A stretch of DNA of 15,046 bases from an uncultured Lachnospiraceae bacterium (GTDB taxonomy: Bacteria > Bacillota_A > Clostridia > Lachnospirales > Lachnospiraceae), in contig CAJUQU010000075.1 in NCBI GenBank assembly GCA_910588595.1, forward strand, positions 1 through 15,046. The letters run 5' to 3'. The position numbers and the translations under genes are program-made. Position 1 is the stretch's first letter. Each line of letters starts with the position of its first letter. This document shows, one piece after another, positions 1 to 6,425 of the stretch. Below the pieces are notes generated by a model. It ran no database searches and was not told where the DNA came from. It saw only the letters and a program-made list of their open reading frames with translations.

Positions 1-1127
1 GAAAACGTAGTAAAAGTCAGTAAAATCAAGTGTTTTAAACCTAATCAGCAGACACGATTTATGATATGTATCTGGAAGGCTATGGAACGACCACGATTGC
101 AAAACGGCTGGTGGAACTTGGAATTAAAAATAAAAAGGGTGAAGTAAGCTGGCATACGCATGGTGTTACGGGGATGATTAAGAATGAAAAATACAAAGGG
201 GATATTCTTCTTGGAAAGACATTTACTACAGATCTGATTTCCAAACGCAGGCTTGCAAATATGGGTGAAGAAAACCGGTATTATCTCAGGGATCATCATG
301 AGCCGATTGTCTCAAGAGAAATATGGGATAAAGCAGAGAAAATACGCATGAAGCGTTCCAATAATAAAGTAGTTGAAACAACCGGAAACAGGGAACGTTA
401 TACACGCCAATATTCATTCAGTAGTATGTGTGAATGTGCCTATTGCGGGCATAAACTCACACGCAGGACAAGACACAGCAGGTCTGATTATGAAAAACCA
501 GTGTGGCAGTGTATGAATGCCATTAAGAATGGCATTGCCAACTGTTCGAACTGTAAAGCAGTTGATGAAGCAATTTTAGAGGGAGCTTTTCTGGATGCCT
601 TTGGACTGCTGGCAGGCAATTTTGATGATGTGCTGGATGTGGTATTGTCATATGTGGCGGAATCGGCTGACAGTGATGAAAATATGCGTAAAAAACAGCA
701 GATTGATAAGGATATTTCTGCACTGGAATCAAAAAAATCGCGGATGACAGACATGCTGATTGATGGTACAATATCCAAAGAGGTGTATGAGGAAAAAATG
801 GTGGATTTCACCAGAAAGCTTCATAAGTTGTCTGAGAGAAAAGCGCTTCTTGAGGACAGCATCTGCACACAGAAAGATATAAACAGGCGGATGTCAGAAC
901 TCCGTGACACACTTGAAAAAGAACAAGTCCTTGATGAATTTGACAGGGTGGTTTTTGAGAGTATCATTGACAGGGTAATTGTCGGAGGATATGAGGAAGA
1001 CGGGACACCCGATCCTTACAAACTGACCTTTGTGTTAAAAGGTAATCAAACAGGAACAGTGCCACATGCTAAGGAGCAGTTTAAGGAAAAGGCAAAGAAG
1101 TCAAATGAAGAAAAGAGGGTGTCATAA
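1..1127 (+). pseudogene. Large serine recombinase (ICE/transposon type), C-terminal part, apparently frameshifted at its 5' side
   Basis: Large serine recombinases cut and rejoin DNA at att sites to move integrative elements. The open frame from ATG 66 encodes 353 aa holding only the DNA-binding half. Residues 1-95 are the Recombinase domain (LEGYGTTTIAKRL, NEKYKGDILLGK). A zinc ribbon follows at about 121-163 (C124-x2-C127, C149, C160-x2-C163), then a coiled coil at about 205-285 and a C-terminal basic tail. The catalytic resolvase domain is absent. In the 66-1127 frame a stop (TAA) lies at 42-44, yet another frame is open from position 1 to that point and ends in residues FKPNQ. The upstream half therefore seems to be in a different frame, separated by a deletion not divisible by three near 41-60; a non-coding upstream is the alternative. 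The ATG at 66 has no good ribosome binding site and falls inside the conserved domain, so an independent start there is unlikely. Identity of the family is secure; the broken state is inferred. Confidence 0.8.
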
Positions 1128-1128
1128 G

Positions 1129-1323
1129 ATGGAGAACCGGCTGGCAGAAGTTGTTGATAAGACTGTAATTATGGAAGTGGACGCAGAATTGAGTTTGTGT
1201 TCATGTGAGAGTGACGTGGTGGACGAAACGTGTTCATTAGACGGTGACGACACATGTAGAAGTCGCATGTTGTCTACAAAGGAAGGATTCGTAGAAATCG
1301 TCACGATTTGCGTGGATTTTTAA
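1129..1323 (+). CDS. Small hypothetical protein (64 aa) directly behind the recombinase
   Basis: The ATG lies two bases after the recombinase TAA, with a weak purine stretch (GAGGG) about 9 bases upstream, so it could be translated by coupling. The product is acidic (many Asp/Glu), has four Cys, no membrane segment and no family I recognise. A second, shorter recombinase or accessory ORF often sits at this place in integrative elements, but nothing here shows recombinase sequence. It may be a degenerate or chance frame. Confidence 0.3.
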   Translation: MENRLAEVVDKTVIMEVDAELSLCSCESDVVDETCSLDGDDTCRSRMLSTKEGFVEIVTICVDF

Positions 1324-1362
1324 GTTTAACCGAACACTTGAATATCGGGAGGATAGTCATAA

Positions 1363-1378
1363 GACTTTCCTGAAAGTC
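1363..1378. repeat. Short perfect palindrome behind the recombinase region
   Basis: GACTTTC-CT-GAAAGTC is a 7-bp perfect inverted repeat with a 2-bp centre, 40 bp past the small ORF. Its position behind a serine recombinase gene makes an att-site arm or a regulator site possible. The rest of 1324-1495 shows no gene with a start codon. Confidence 0.35.
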
Positions 1379-1495
1379 GAAAGACAGCTTGTTTTCTATA
1401 TCATTTTGGTGTGGAACAGGCTGTATTTTTGATTTAAAACTGCCGGCATTTATCAGACGCCTCTATAATCAAATCGAAAGCAGGAGGATGAACAG

Positions 1496-1609
1496 ATGGA
1501 GCAGACAAACAAAAAGAGCATATGTGAGATTTACAAACACAATGTGCAGACGGGAAATGTAAAAATCAGCGAACTGAATGATTTTTCAACTGCCGCAAAA
1601 AATATTTGA
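1496..1609 (+). CDS. Possible small protein of 37 aa with strong RBS
   Basis: CAGGAGG at 1481-1487 lies 8 bases before the ATG, a near-ideal ribosome binding site. The frame runs 37 codons to TGA 1607-1609, beginning MEQTNKKSICEIYKH and ending STAAKNI. It is hydrophilic, with one Cys and no membrane segment. It ends 59 bases before the ECF sigma gene and on the same strand, so it could be a leader ORF of that operon or the truncated start of a longer gene. I do not recognise the family. Confidence 0.35.
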   Translation: MEQTNKKSICEIYKHNVQTGNVKISELNDFSTAAKNI

Positions 1610-1668
1610 CCGAGAAGTCACCTTTTTACGTCTTTGTGCGTGTTATAAGTGAAGAGGAGGTGAGAGAT

Positions 1669-2136
1669 ATGAACTTGGAGGAAGCAGTAAGGACATACAG
1701 CGATATGCTCTATAAGATCTGTATTGTAATGCTGTGCAATGAGCAGGATGCCCAGGATGTGATTCAGGAAACATTTTGCAGATATTTCGAAAAGGCGCCG
1801 GTTTTCACGGATACAGAACACGAAAAAGCATGGCTCATCAGAGTAGCAGCCAATCACTGTAAAGATGTGCTGAGATTTAGATTCCGTCACCCGCAGGTTC
1901 CCATCGATTTGCTTGCAGAAAGTCTGGTCATGGAACAGGAACAGCAGGAGACACTGACAGAGCTTTTCGAGCTGCCTGTTAGGCAGAGGACTGTCATTTA
2001 TCTTTATTATGTGGAAGGATATCAGATGAAGGAAATTGCTGCTATACTTGGTATTTCAGTACAGGCAGTCAAAAAGAGGATGCAGCGGGGAAGGGAACAG
2101 CTGCGGGTAGTTTGGAAGGAGGAATGTTGCAGATGA
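1669..2136 (+). CDS. ECF-type RNA polymerase sigma factor (sigma-70 family)
   Basis: This 155-aa protein directs RNA polymerase to a small regulon, usually in answer to an envelope signal passed on by a partner anti-sigma factor. Region 2 spans about residues 5-72, with the core-binding/-10 stretch AQDVIQETF (28-36) and KAWLIRVAANHCKD (53-66). Region 4 spans about 95-148 with a clear helix-turn-helix (YQMKEIAAILGISVQAVKKR, 118-137). The start is chosen at ATG 1669 because AAGAGGAGG lies about 8 bases upstream; the frame extends further 5' but without sigma similarity. The length is normal for ECF factors and no key region is missing. The stop overlaps the next ATG (ATGA), the usual coupling to an anti-sigma gene. 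ECF operons are often autoregulated, but I could not identify a matching promoter upstream. The target regulon is unknown. Confidence 0.93.
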   Translation: MNLEEAVRTYSDMLYKICIVMLCNEQDAQDVIQETFCRYFEKAPVFTDTEHEKAWLIRVAANHCKDVLRFRFRHPQVPIDLLAESLVMEQEQQETLTELFELPVRQRTVIYLYYVEGYQMKEIAAILGISVQAVKKRMQRGREQLRVVWKEECCR

Positions 2137-3029
2137 ACAGACTGAAATTAAAAGAAACTATGGACCAGATACATATGAAAGAAGAAATGCAAAATGAGAT
2201 AATCATGAAGGTAAAAAGACAGACGGATCGCAGAGCGTTTGGAAAGAAAAGATTACATCAGGCAGCTGCGGCAGCTGCCGCTTTTGTATTGATCGCAGGA
2301 GCAGTTATCCCTAGTCAGGCGGGGATCCGGTATTTTGTAAAAGATCGTTTGGAGAGTATGCCAAAGCAGGAGCTGGAAGCAGTTAATCAGATGGTGCAGG
2401 GCCAGAACAATACAGAGGCAGACAGTTTTTCCAGAGACTATTCGAATGAGGAGATAAAACGCATGCAGCAGCTGCAGGAAGCCTATCAGAACGGAAGATT
2501 TCCGCAACAGACGATCGCTTTTACAGACAGTGTTGGACAGATACCAGATGATTCGCTCAGATACGATCCAGATACTGGATTTCTTTACCTTCCTGACCGT
2601 ACGCTGACGGATGAAGAGCTGCTGCAGATCATAGATTTTAATTATACGAGGGATTATGCTGTCTCTCAGGGAACAGCCGCGCAGGAAGCGAGAAAGGAGT
2701 GGGAGGAGAAAGAAGAAAGTCTAAAAGCAAAGGTGCAGAAAGAAGGATGGATCACCGAAAAAGAAGCGCTGCAGGCAGCAGAAGTATATTTGCAGACAGA
2801 GTTTGATCTGTCGGCAGAAGGGATGATAGCAGATGTATTTTTGGATGAGCCAAAGACGGGACTTTTCATTTATCATGTGAGTTATCAGACAGAGGATGAT
2901 ATTTCTATTTATGCCTATGGCATAGATCTGAATGCAGAGGACGGAAGCCTTGTGGATACCAGTGATGCGTCCATTCGAAAAGATCGGGATTCAGAAACAG
3001 ATAAAGATACTGACAAAATGATAGAATAA
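2133..3029 (+). CDS. Membrane-anchored anti-sigma factor-like protein with PepSY-like C-terminal domain
   Basis: The 298-aa product starts at ATG 2133, overlapping the sigma stop (ATGA), with GGAGG inside the sigma gene as ribosome binding site. Residues 1-43 are a charged, probably cytoplasmic segment that would hold the sigma factor. Residues 44-62 are a hydrophobic, alanine-rich membrane helix. The rest would be outside: a Glu/Gln-rich helical stretch (about 100-205), then a segment at about 208-280 that looks like a PepSY domain, with a WITEKEALQAAEVYL helix followed by beta strands and a terminal IDLNAEDGSLVD. No zinc-binding HxxxCxxC (ZAS) motif is seen, so it is not a classic zinc anti-sigma. 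The role as anti-sigma is inferred from gene order and topology; the PepSY call is by eye. The C-terminal tail is strongly charged. Confidence 0.75.
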   Translation: MNRLKLKETMDQIHMKEEMQNEIIMKVKRQTDRRAFGKKRLHQAAAAAAAFVLIAGAVIPSQAGIRYFVKDRLESMPKQELEAVNQMVQGQNNTEADSFSRDYSNEEIKRMQQLQEAYQNGRFPQQTIAFTDSVGQIPDDSLRYDPDTGFLYLPDRTLTDEELLQIIDFNYTRDYAVSQGTAAQEARKEWEEKEESLKAKVQKEGWITEKEALQAAEVYLQTEFDLSAEGMIADVFLDEPKTGLFIYHVSYQTEDDISIYAYGIDLNAEDGSLVDTSDASIRKDRDSETDKDTDKMIE

Positions 3030-3038
3030 TGAAATAGT

Positions 3039-3071
3039 AAAAACATCTGCCCATGAGGGCAGGTGTTTTTT
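3039..3071 (+). terminator. Rho-independent terminator of the sigma/anti-sigma operon
   Basis: The stem AAAACATCTGCCC pairs with GGGCAGGTGTTTT around an ATGA loop with one G-T wobble, and ends in a run of six T. It starts 10 bases after the anti-sigma stop. The A-run on the other side would let it also work on the minus strand. Confidence 0.87.
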
Positions 3072-3117
3072 GAAGCATATTTTGCAGTGGCAGATAAGAT
3101 TTTATTATCCCGCGCAT

Positions 3118-3280
3118 CTAAGGAACTGTTCAGAAATTACTCATGACAATTACTTGTCTAAATGTCCATCTGCGGCATCAGAAAATCTTGACATAGCCCG
3201 CTATGACTGCGATTTTCTTCTTTGCAGCTGAACATTTATACGGCGTACTTGTCACAAATAATTTCTGAACAATTCCTAAG
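3118..3280. repeat. 163-bp long imperfect palindrome (MITE-like element)
   Basis: The left end CTAAGGAACTGTTCAGAAAT and the reverse complement of the right end (CTTAGGAATTGTTCAGAAAT) match closely. The pairing continues inward through both arms (for example TAAATGTCC against TAAATGTTC, and AGAAAATC against AGAAAATC) to a central CATAGC-CC-GCTATG at 3192-3205. The whole element can fold into one hairpin of about 80 bp per arm at roughly three-quarters identity. It encodes no protein. Size, full symmetry and an intergenic seat next to a terminator fit a non-autonomous miniature inverted-repeat element; a structured RNA is an alternative. Target duplications are not clear, perhaps TA. Confidence 0.72.
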
Positions 3281-3386
3281 TCCGTGAAGGAAGAGTTGAA
3301 GAGACTTTTTGATTTCCCATGAGATTAAAGTTAGGGAACTCATATGCAGTGACTGCCGTACACCGTGAAATGGAAGATCGTTTTGG

Positions 3387-3415
3387 TTTACAAGGGGAGC
3401 GTGAAACAGTATAAT
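3387..3415 (+). promoter_or_regulatory. Sigma-A type promoter for the condensation-domain gene
   Basis: TTTACA (3387-3392), a 17-base spacer and a perfect TATAAT (3410-3415) lie 55 bases before the next start codon. The stretch 3281-3386 between the palindrome and this promoter holds no gene that I can see. Confidence 0.65.
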
Positions 3416-3470
3416 GGTAGTATTAGGATAGTCTGAGAGTCTATGAATTAAAGGGAGGGAACTAGGTATT

Positions 3471-4766
3471 ATGAGTGCTTTGAAGATCAGGTTGGCAGGA
3501 GCGGGGGAAAAGACACAGTATATCGTCCATGAATTCAATGACAATACGATACGGTTTGTCCTGCGTTATCCGGGGATTGTTGACGCAGATGTCTTGTGTG
3601 CTGCCGCAGGAGTAGTAGTGGAAAGCGTGGATGTCCTCCACGCGTCCTTTGCCACAGACAGTATCGGAGCCTATTGGCATGTAAATGAGAAGTATGGGGA
3701 GAGCAGTTATTTTCAGTATGTGGAGACAGAGGCGGATCCTTATGTGACGGCATGTTCCCTGGCGCTGCTGCCCATAGAGCCAGAGGGCAGGGTACAGCTT
3801 CGCTGCTGTCTGGTCCAGAGCAGCACGGACAGTGCTGTGCTGCTGTCCGTCAGCCATCTTTGTGTGGATGGCGGCGATGGGAAGTATCTGTTGGGGAAAC
3901 TCATCGAAGCGTATAATCTGATATTGGAAAAAGGAGCGGCAGAAGCGCTGTCCGTGAAAAACGGCAGCCGTGCGGCGGAGCAGATCTACGAGAATGTGTC
4001 GTCAAAGGAATTTCTGTCCCTCTTCAAAAATCCGATCTCTGCGGTGAAGTCGGCGTTTCCGTATCCGACCGAGGAGCCGGGAAGGGTGCGCATGGTAAGG
4101 GCGGAGATCGCACAGAAGGTGATGGGTGCGGCGCGCAGCCGTGCTAAAGCGGCAGATGCGACGGTAAACGATCTCCTGCTCACTGCGTGCTATCGTGCTT
4201 ACGCGACACTTCCGGGAATCGATGCTTCCGGACCGATGAGCGTTATGTCCATGATGGATCTGCGCAGGCATTGTAAAAACGGGGAATCTGAGGGGCTCTG
4301 CAACATGTCGGGTTCACTGCCTACCGTTTTGAACGATGGCGTCAGAGGAAGTTTTTCGGACACACTTGCAGCGATCGCAGCGCAGACAAGGACAGCAAAG
4401 GAAAACCCGCTGGCAGGACTGGAGGGGATGCCTCTTGTCCACGGCGCGTCCAAGACACTCCCGATGGGGCTGCTCCTGCTTGCAGCAAAAAAGGTATACG
4501 GAAGCATTTCGATCGGTCTTACCAATCTGGGAAACCTTTCCTGTGATCAGTTAAAATTGGGAGGGATGGCTCCGATTGGCGGCATGTTTGGAGGACCATT
4601 GAAAAGGAAACCTGCCATGCAGGTTTCCGCCATCAGTTTTGATGGCGCTGCCACACTCTGCGTGGTGGGTAGTTTTACAAAAGAGGATGGGGAACTGCTG
4701 CAGATAATGCTGGATCATATGGTGACAGAAATCAAACAATTTGGGGAGGGCATCGATGAAGGGTGA
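3471..4766 (+). CDS. Stand-alone condensation-domain / acyltransferase-like protein
   Basis: The 431-aa protein belongs by sight to the CoA-dependent acyltransferase superfamily that includes NRPS condensation domains, alcohol acetyltransferases and wax-ester synthases. These move an acyl group to an alcohol or amine. The signature is SHLCVDGGD at 128-136: His129 and Asp133 give the HxxxDG active-site motif, with Ser in place of the first His of the HHxxxDG form. Further family-like pieces are ATVNDLLLTACYRAY (230-244), the MDLRRH strand (262-267) and a TNLGNLS segment (351-357) typical of the C-terminal lobe. The length is that of one full two-lobed domain, with no carrier or adenylation domain nearby, so it is probably a free acyltransferase rather than part of a peptide synthetase. 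There is no signal peptide. The ATG has AAAGGGAGGG about 11 bases upstream. Substrate unknown. Right behind it a well-placed second start (ATG 4756, after GGGGAGGG) opens a frame of only nine codons, suggesting that a downstream operon partner was lost. Confidence 0.83.
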   Translation: MSALKIRLAGAGEKTQYIVHEFNDNTIRFVLRYPGIVDADVLCAAAGVVVESVDVLHASFATDSIGAYWHVNEKYGESSYFQYVETEADPYVTACSLALLPIEPEGRVQLRCCLVQSSTDSAVLLSVSHLCVDGGDGKYLLGKLIEAYNLILEKGAAEALSVKNGSRAAEQIYENVSSKEFLSLFKNPISAVKSAFPYPTEEPGRVRMVRAEIAQKVMGAARSRAKAADATVNDLLLTACYRAYATLPGIDASGPMSVMSMMDLRRHCKNGESEGLCNMSGSLPTVLNDGVRGSFSDTLAAIAAQTRTAKENPLAGLEGMPLVHGASKTLPMGLLLLAAKKVYGSISIGLTNLGNLSCDQLKLGGMAPIGGMFGGPLKRKPAMQVSAISFDGAATLCVVGSFTKEDGELLQIMLDHMVTEIKQFGEGIDEG

Positions 4767-4787
4767 GCGGATAGTGCTAGGCTAATC

Positions 4788-5077
4788 CGGTCTTTTGGGC
4801 TGTGGGTGTACAATGAGGACACAGGCGCAGGCTGATGCGCCCATGTGCTTGTCAGGAAAGGTGTCTCCACGAGGCAATCCTGGTCGTGCTTGTGACGGCA
4901 TCGCCGGCGTTTCCGCACAAGAACCACTTTGTGGAAAGACTGATGGAGCGCCACCCTGAGATTACGACGATCGTGCAGAATATCAACGGGAAGAAGACAA
5001 CGATGGTACTTGGAAACCGTAACAAGACGCTGTATGGAAAAGGGTATATCGAGGATATTCTTCTCGGAATGCACTTT
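4788..5077 (+). pseudogene. Remnant of 23S rRNA (uracil-C5)-methyltransferase (RlmD/RumA type)
   Basis: RumA/RlmD enzymes methylate uracil in 23S rRNA with S-adenosylmethionine. Only a piece of the middle of such a gene is left. One frame gives VYNEDTG, a stop (TGA 4833-4835), then AHVLVRKG. The reading then shifts near 4872 into another frame reading ILVVLVTASPAFPHKNHFVE, followed by the highly typical HPEITTIVQNINGKKT, MVLGNRNKTLYG and GYIEDILLGMHF. Similarity stops abruptly at about 5077, and the N-terminal TRAM part and the catalytic Cys region are absent. The in-frame stop, the frameshift and the missing ends make this a dead fragment. The frame open from 4835 is not a real gene. Confidence 0.75.
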
Positions 5078-5099
5078 CATAATAATTCTTGCTGTTGCA

Positions 5100-5128
5100 T
5101 TGCTATTGTACAGACAATCGTGTATACT
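5100..5128 (+). promoter_or_regulatory. Promoter with operator-like palindrome for the toxin-antitoxin operon
   Basis: TTGCTA (5100-5105), 17 bases, TATACT (5123-5128) precede the antitoxin start by 22 bases. Between the two boxes lies ATTGT-ACAG-ACAAT (5105-5118), a perfect 5-bp inverted repeat that is well placed for repression by the ribbon-helix-helix antitoxin. Confidence 0.6.
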
Positions 5129-5150
5129 AATAGCAGGAAAGGAGGCTGCC

Positions 5151-5459
5151 ATGATGGCAAAGACGACAAATTTATATGTGCGTTTGGAACCGGGGCTGAA
5201 AGAACAGGCAGAGAGTGTGCTGGGACAGCTTGGGATTCCTGTGTCCAATGCGGTTAATATTTTTTTAAAACAGGTAGTCATGCAAAGGGGGATTCCCTTT
5301 GATGTGAAGCTGCCTGCCGCAAAACCTGTAGAAGCCGGTGCATTGACAGAAGCAGAAATGAACCAGGAACTGGAGAAAGGGTATACGGATTTTGTGCAGA
5401 GAAAAACAAAACCGGCAGAGCAGGCGTTTGCTGAAATCCGTAAAGATTATGGCCTATGA
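5151..5459 (+). CDS. RelB/DinJ-family antitoxin
   Basis: The 102-aa protein is the antitoxin of a type II toxin-antitoxin pair: it binds the toxin and, through its N-terminal domain, the operon promoter. Residues 5-50 form the ribbon-helix-helix domain (NLYVRLEPGLKEQAESVL, then LGIPVSNAVNIFLKQVV and RGIPFDV), characteristic of RelB/DinJ. The acidic helical C-terminus (65-100) would wrap the toxin. The start is ATG 5151 with GGAGG 5 bases upstream (AAAGGAGGCTGCC); a second ATG at 5154 is possible. The upstream extension of the frame runs through the promoter and the methyltransferase remnant and is not coding. Its last codons overlap the toxin start (ATGA at 5456-5459). Confidence 0.87.
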   Translation: MMAKTTNLYVRLEPGLKEQAESVLGQLGIPVSNAVNIFLKQVVMQRGIPFDVKLPAAKPVEAGALTEAEMNQELEKGYTDFVQRKTKPAEQAFAEIRKDYGL

Positions 5460-5782
5460 CATACCGTCTAGCCCTTACGGAACAGACGGATTCTGATTTG
5501 CGGGGGATTTATGAGTATATTGCATTCAGTCTCCTGGAACCGGAAAATGCGGTAAGGCAGCTTGACCGTCTGGAAGAAAACATTTTGAAATTGGCAGATA
5601 TGCCGGCAAAGTTTAAACTGTATGAAAAAGAACCATGGCGAAGCAGAGGGCTTCACCAAATGCCAGTGGATCATTTTATCGTATTCTATATTCCGGATGA
5701 GGGGGAAAAGACAGTTACGGTCATCCGGGTTGTATATGGCGGACAGAATATAGATGTGCAGTTGAGAAATACAACAATATAA
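5456..5782 (+). CDS. RelE/ParE-superfamily toxin
   Basis: This 108-aa protein is the toxin partner. RelE members are ribosome-dependent mRNA interferases and ParE members poison gyrase; which activity applies here is not settled by the sequence. Family features are the N-terminal strand YRLALTEQTDSDL, the long helix pair DLRGIYEYIAFSLLEPENAVRQ and RLEENILKLADMP, a basic PWRSRGLHQMPV segment, then VDHFIVFYIPDE and VTVIRVVYGGQNID. The last two strands with the terminal GGQNID are typical of the ParE/RelE fold. The length is usual, the gene appears intact, and it overlaps the antitoxin by four bases, so translation is coupled. No clear terminator follows. Confidence 0.86.
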   Translation: MTYRLALTEQTDSDLRGIYEYIAFSLLEPENAVRQLDRLEENILKLADMPAKFKLYEKEPWRSRGLHQMPVDHFIVFYIPDEGEKTVTVIRVVYGGQNIDVQLRNTTI

Positions 5783-5829
5783 TATAGTGGGAGTGGGAAG
5801 CACTTCTTTGGGGGGGCTTTCTTCTATTC

Positions 5830-6222
5830 CCAGATGGTAGATTTGTTCCTATGTGCCGCAGCCCATTTACATTTTCTGCCGCGTTACCTGCCCGTATCCG
5901 ATTCTTATCTTCCCGGAATCGGATATCCAAAACCCGGTGCAGACTGTTCTCAATTCCCCAGTGGGCCCATTTACTTTTCCCGTATTCCTCTGCCTTCATC
6001 CCTTCCTGACTGTATATGGAATACGACACTGCCATCGTTGTTTCATTTTTTCCGTTATGGTTGCCATGCATGCGCCTGCGCCCTTTCATCCCTTCCGGTC
6101 AGGATGGTCTTCCCATCAATGGTTACAACGCCTTCGATCTTCCCTGCAACTGCTTTTGTCCAACGAAAAAAACATCATGGAACCGAACCGGATCGATCAT
6201 TTGGAACACCCGGTTGATTTTA
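5830..6222 (-). mobile_element. Decayed ISAs1-family transposase (DDE) remnant
   Basis: Reading on the minus strand from about 6222, one frame gives NRVFQMIDPVRFHDVF. After a one-base loss in a T run (near 6167-6173) a second frame gives RWTKAVAGKIEGVVTIDGKTI, the ISAs1 first-Asp region. The middle of the gene is missing. A third part reads SIYSQEG, AEEYGKSKWAHWGIENSLHR and VLDIRFREDKNRIRAGNAAE, the strongly conserved C-terminal HWGIEN block with the catalytic Glu, ending with GLRHIGTNL at about 5830. Frameshifts and internal loss show that it is dead. No terminal inverted repeats or target duplications are visible. Plus-strand frames over this stretch are shadows. Confidence 0.78.
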
Positions 6223-6307
6223 GTTATGAAATACAATATAGCAGATTTTATCTCTACTGCATAGATATGAAATTATGTGTTTACCGTGAGCATAAATTTA
6301 TCAAGGC

Positions 6308-6335
6308 TTGAAACTGAGGAAAATTTTGGTATAAT
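6308..6335 (+). promoter_or_regulatory. Strong extended -10 promoter for cheD
   Basis: TTGAAA (6308-6313), a 16-base spacer and TGG-TATAAT (extended -10 at 6327-6335) lie about 90 bases upstream of the cheD start. The 5' leader of roughly 80 bases that would result has no clear hairpin. Confidence 0.7.
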
Positions 6336-6425
6336 AAAAATATTGGAAATATGTGCTGTCTCGAGAGTTGGCAGATCATCGCCACACAGTACGATTTGAT
6401 ATTCGATTTGGTTGGAGGTGTGTAA

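Noticed and set aside
2268..2290. Repeated GGCAGCTGC words that look palindromic
   Set aside because: They encode the alanine run of the anti-sigma membrane helix; codon repetition explains them.
3462..3857. Minus-strand open frame of 131 codons
   Set aside because: It is antisense to the start of the acyltransferase-like gene and crosses its start codon and RBS; no family features.
4835..5257. 140-codon plus-strand open frame
   Set aside because: Its first part is one frame of the decayed methyltransferase fragment, and its last part runs out of frame through the promoter and start of the antitoxin gene. It is not a gene.
5853..6311. Plus-strand open frames of up to 152 codons
   Set aside because: They lie opposite the ISAs1-type transposase remnant, have no ribosome binding site and read as low-quality Pro/Ser/Phe-rich shadows.
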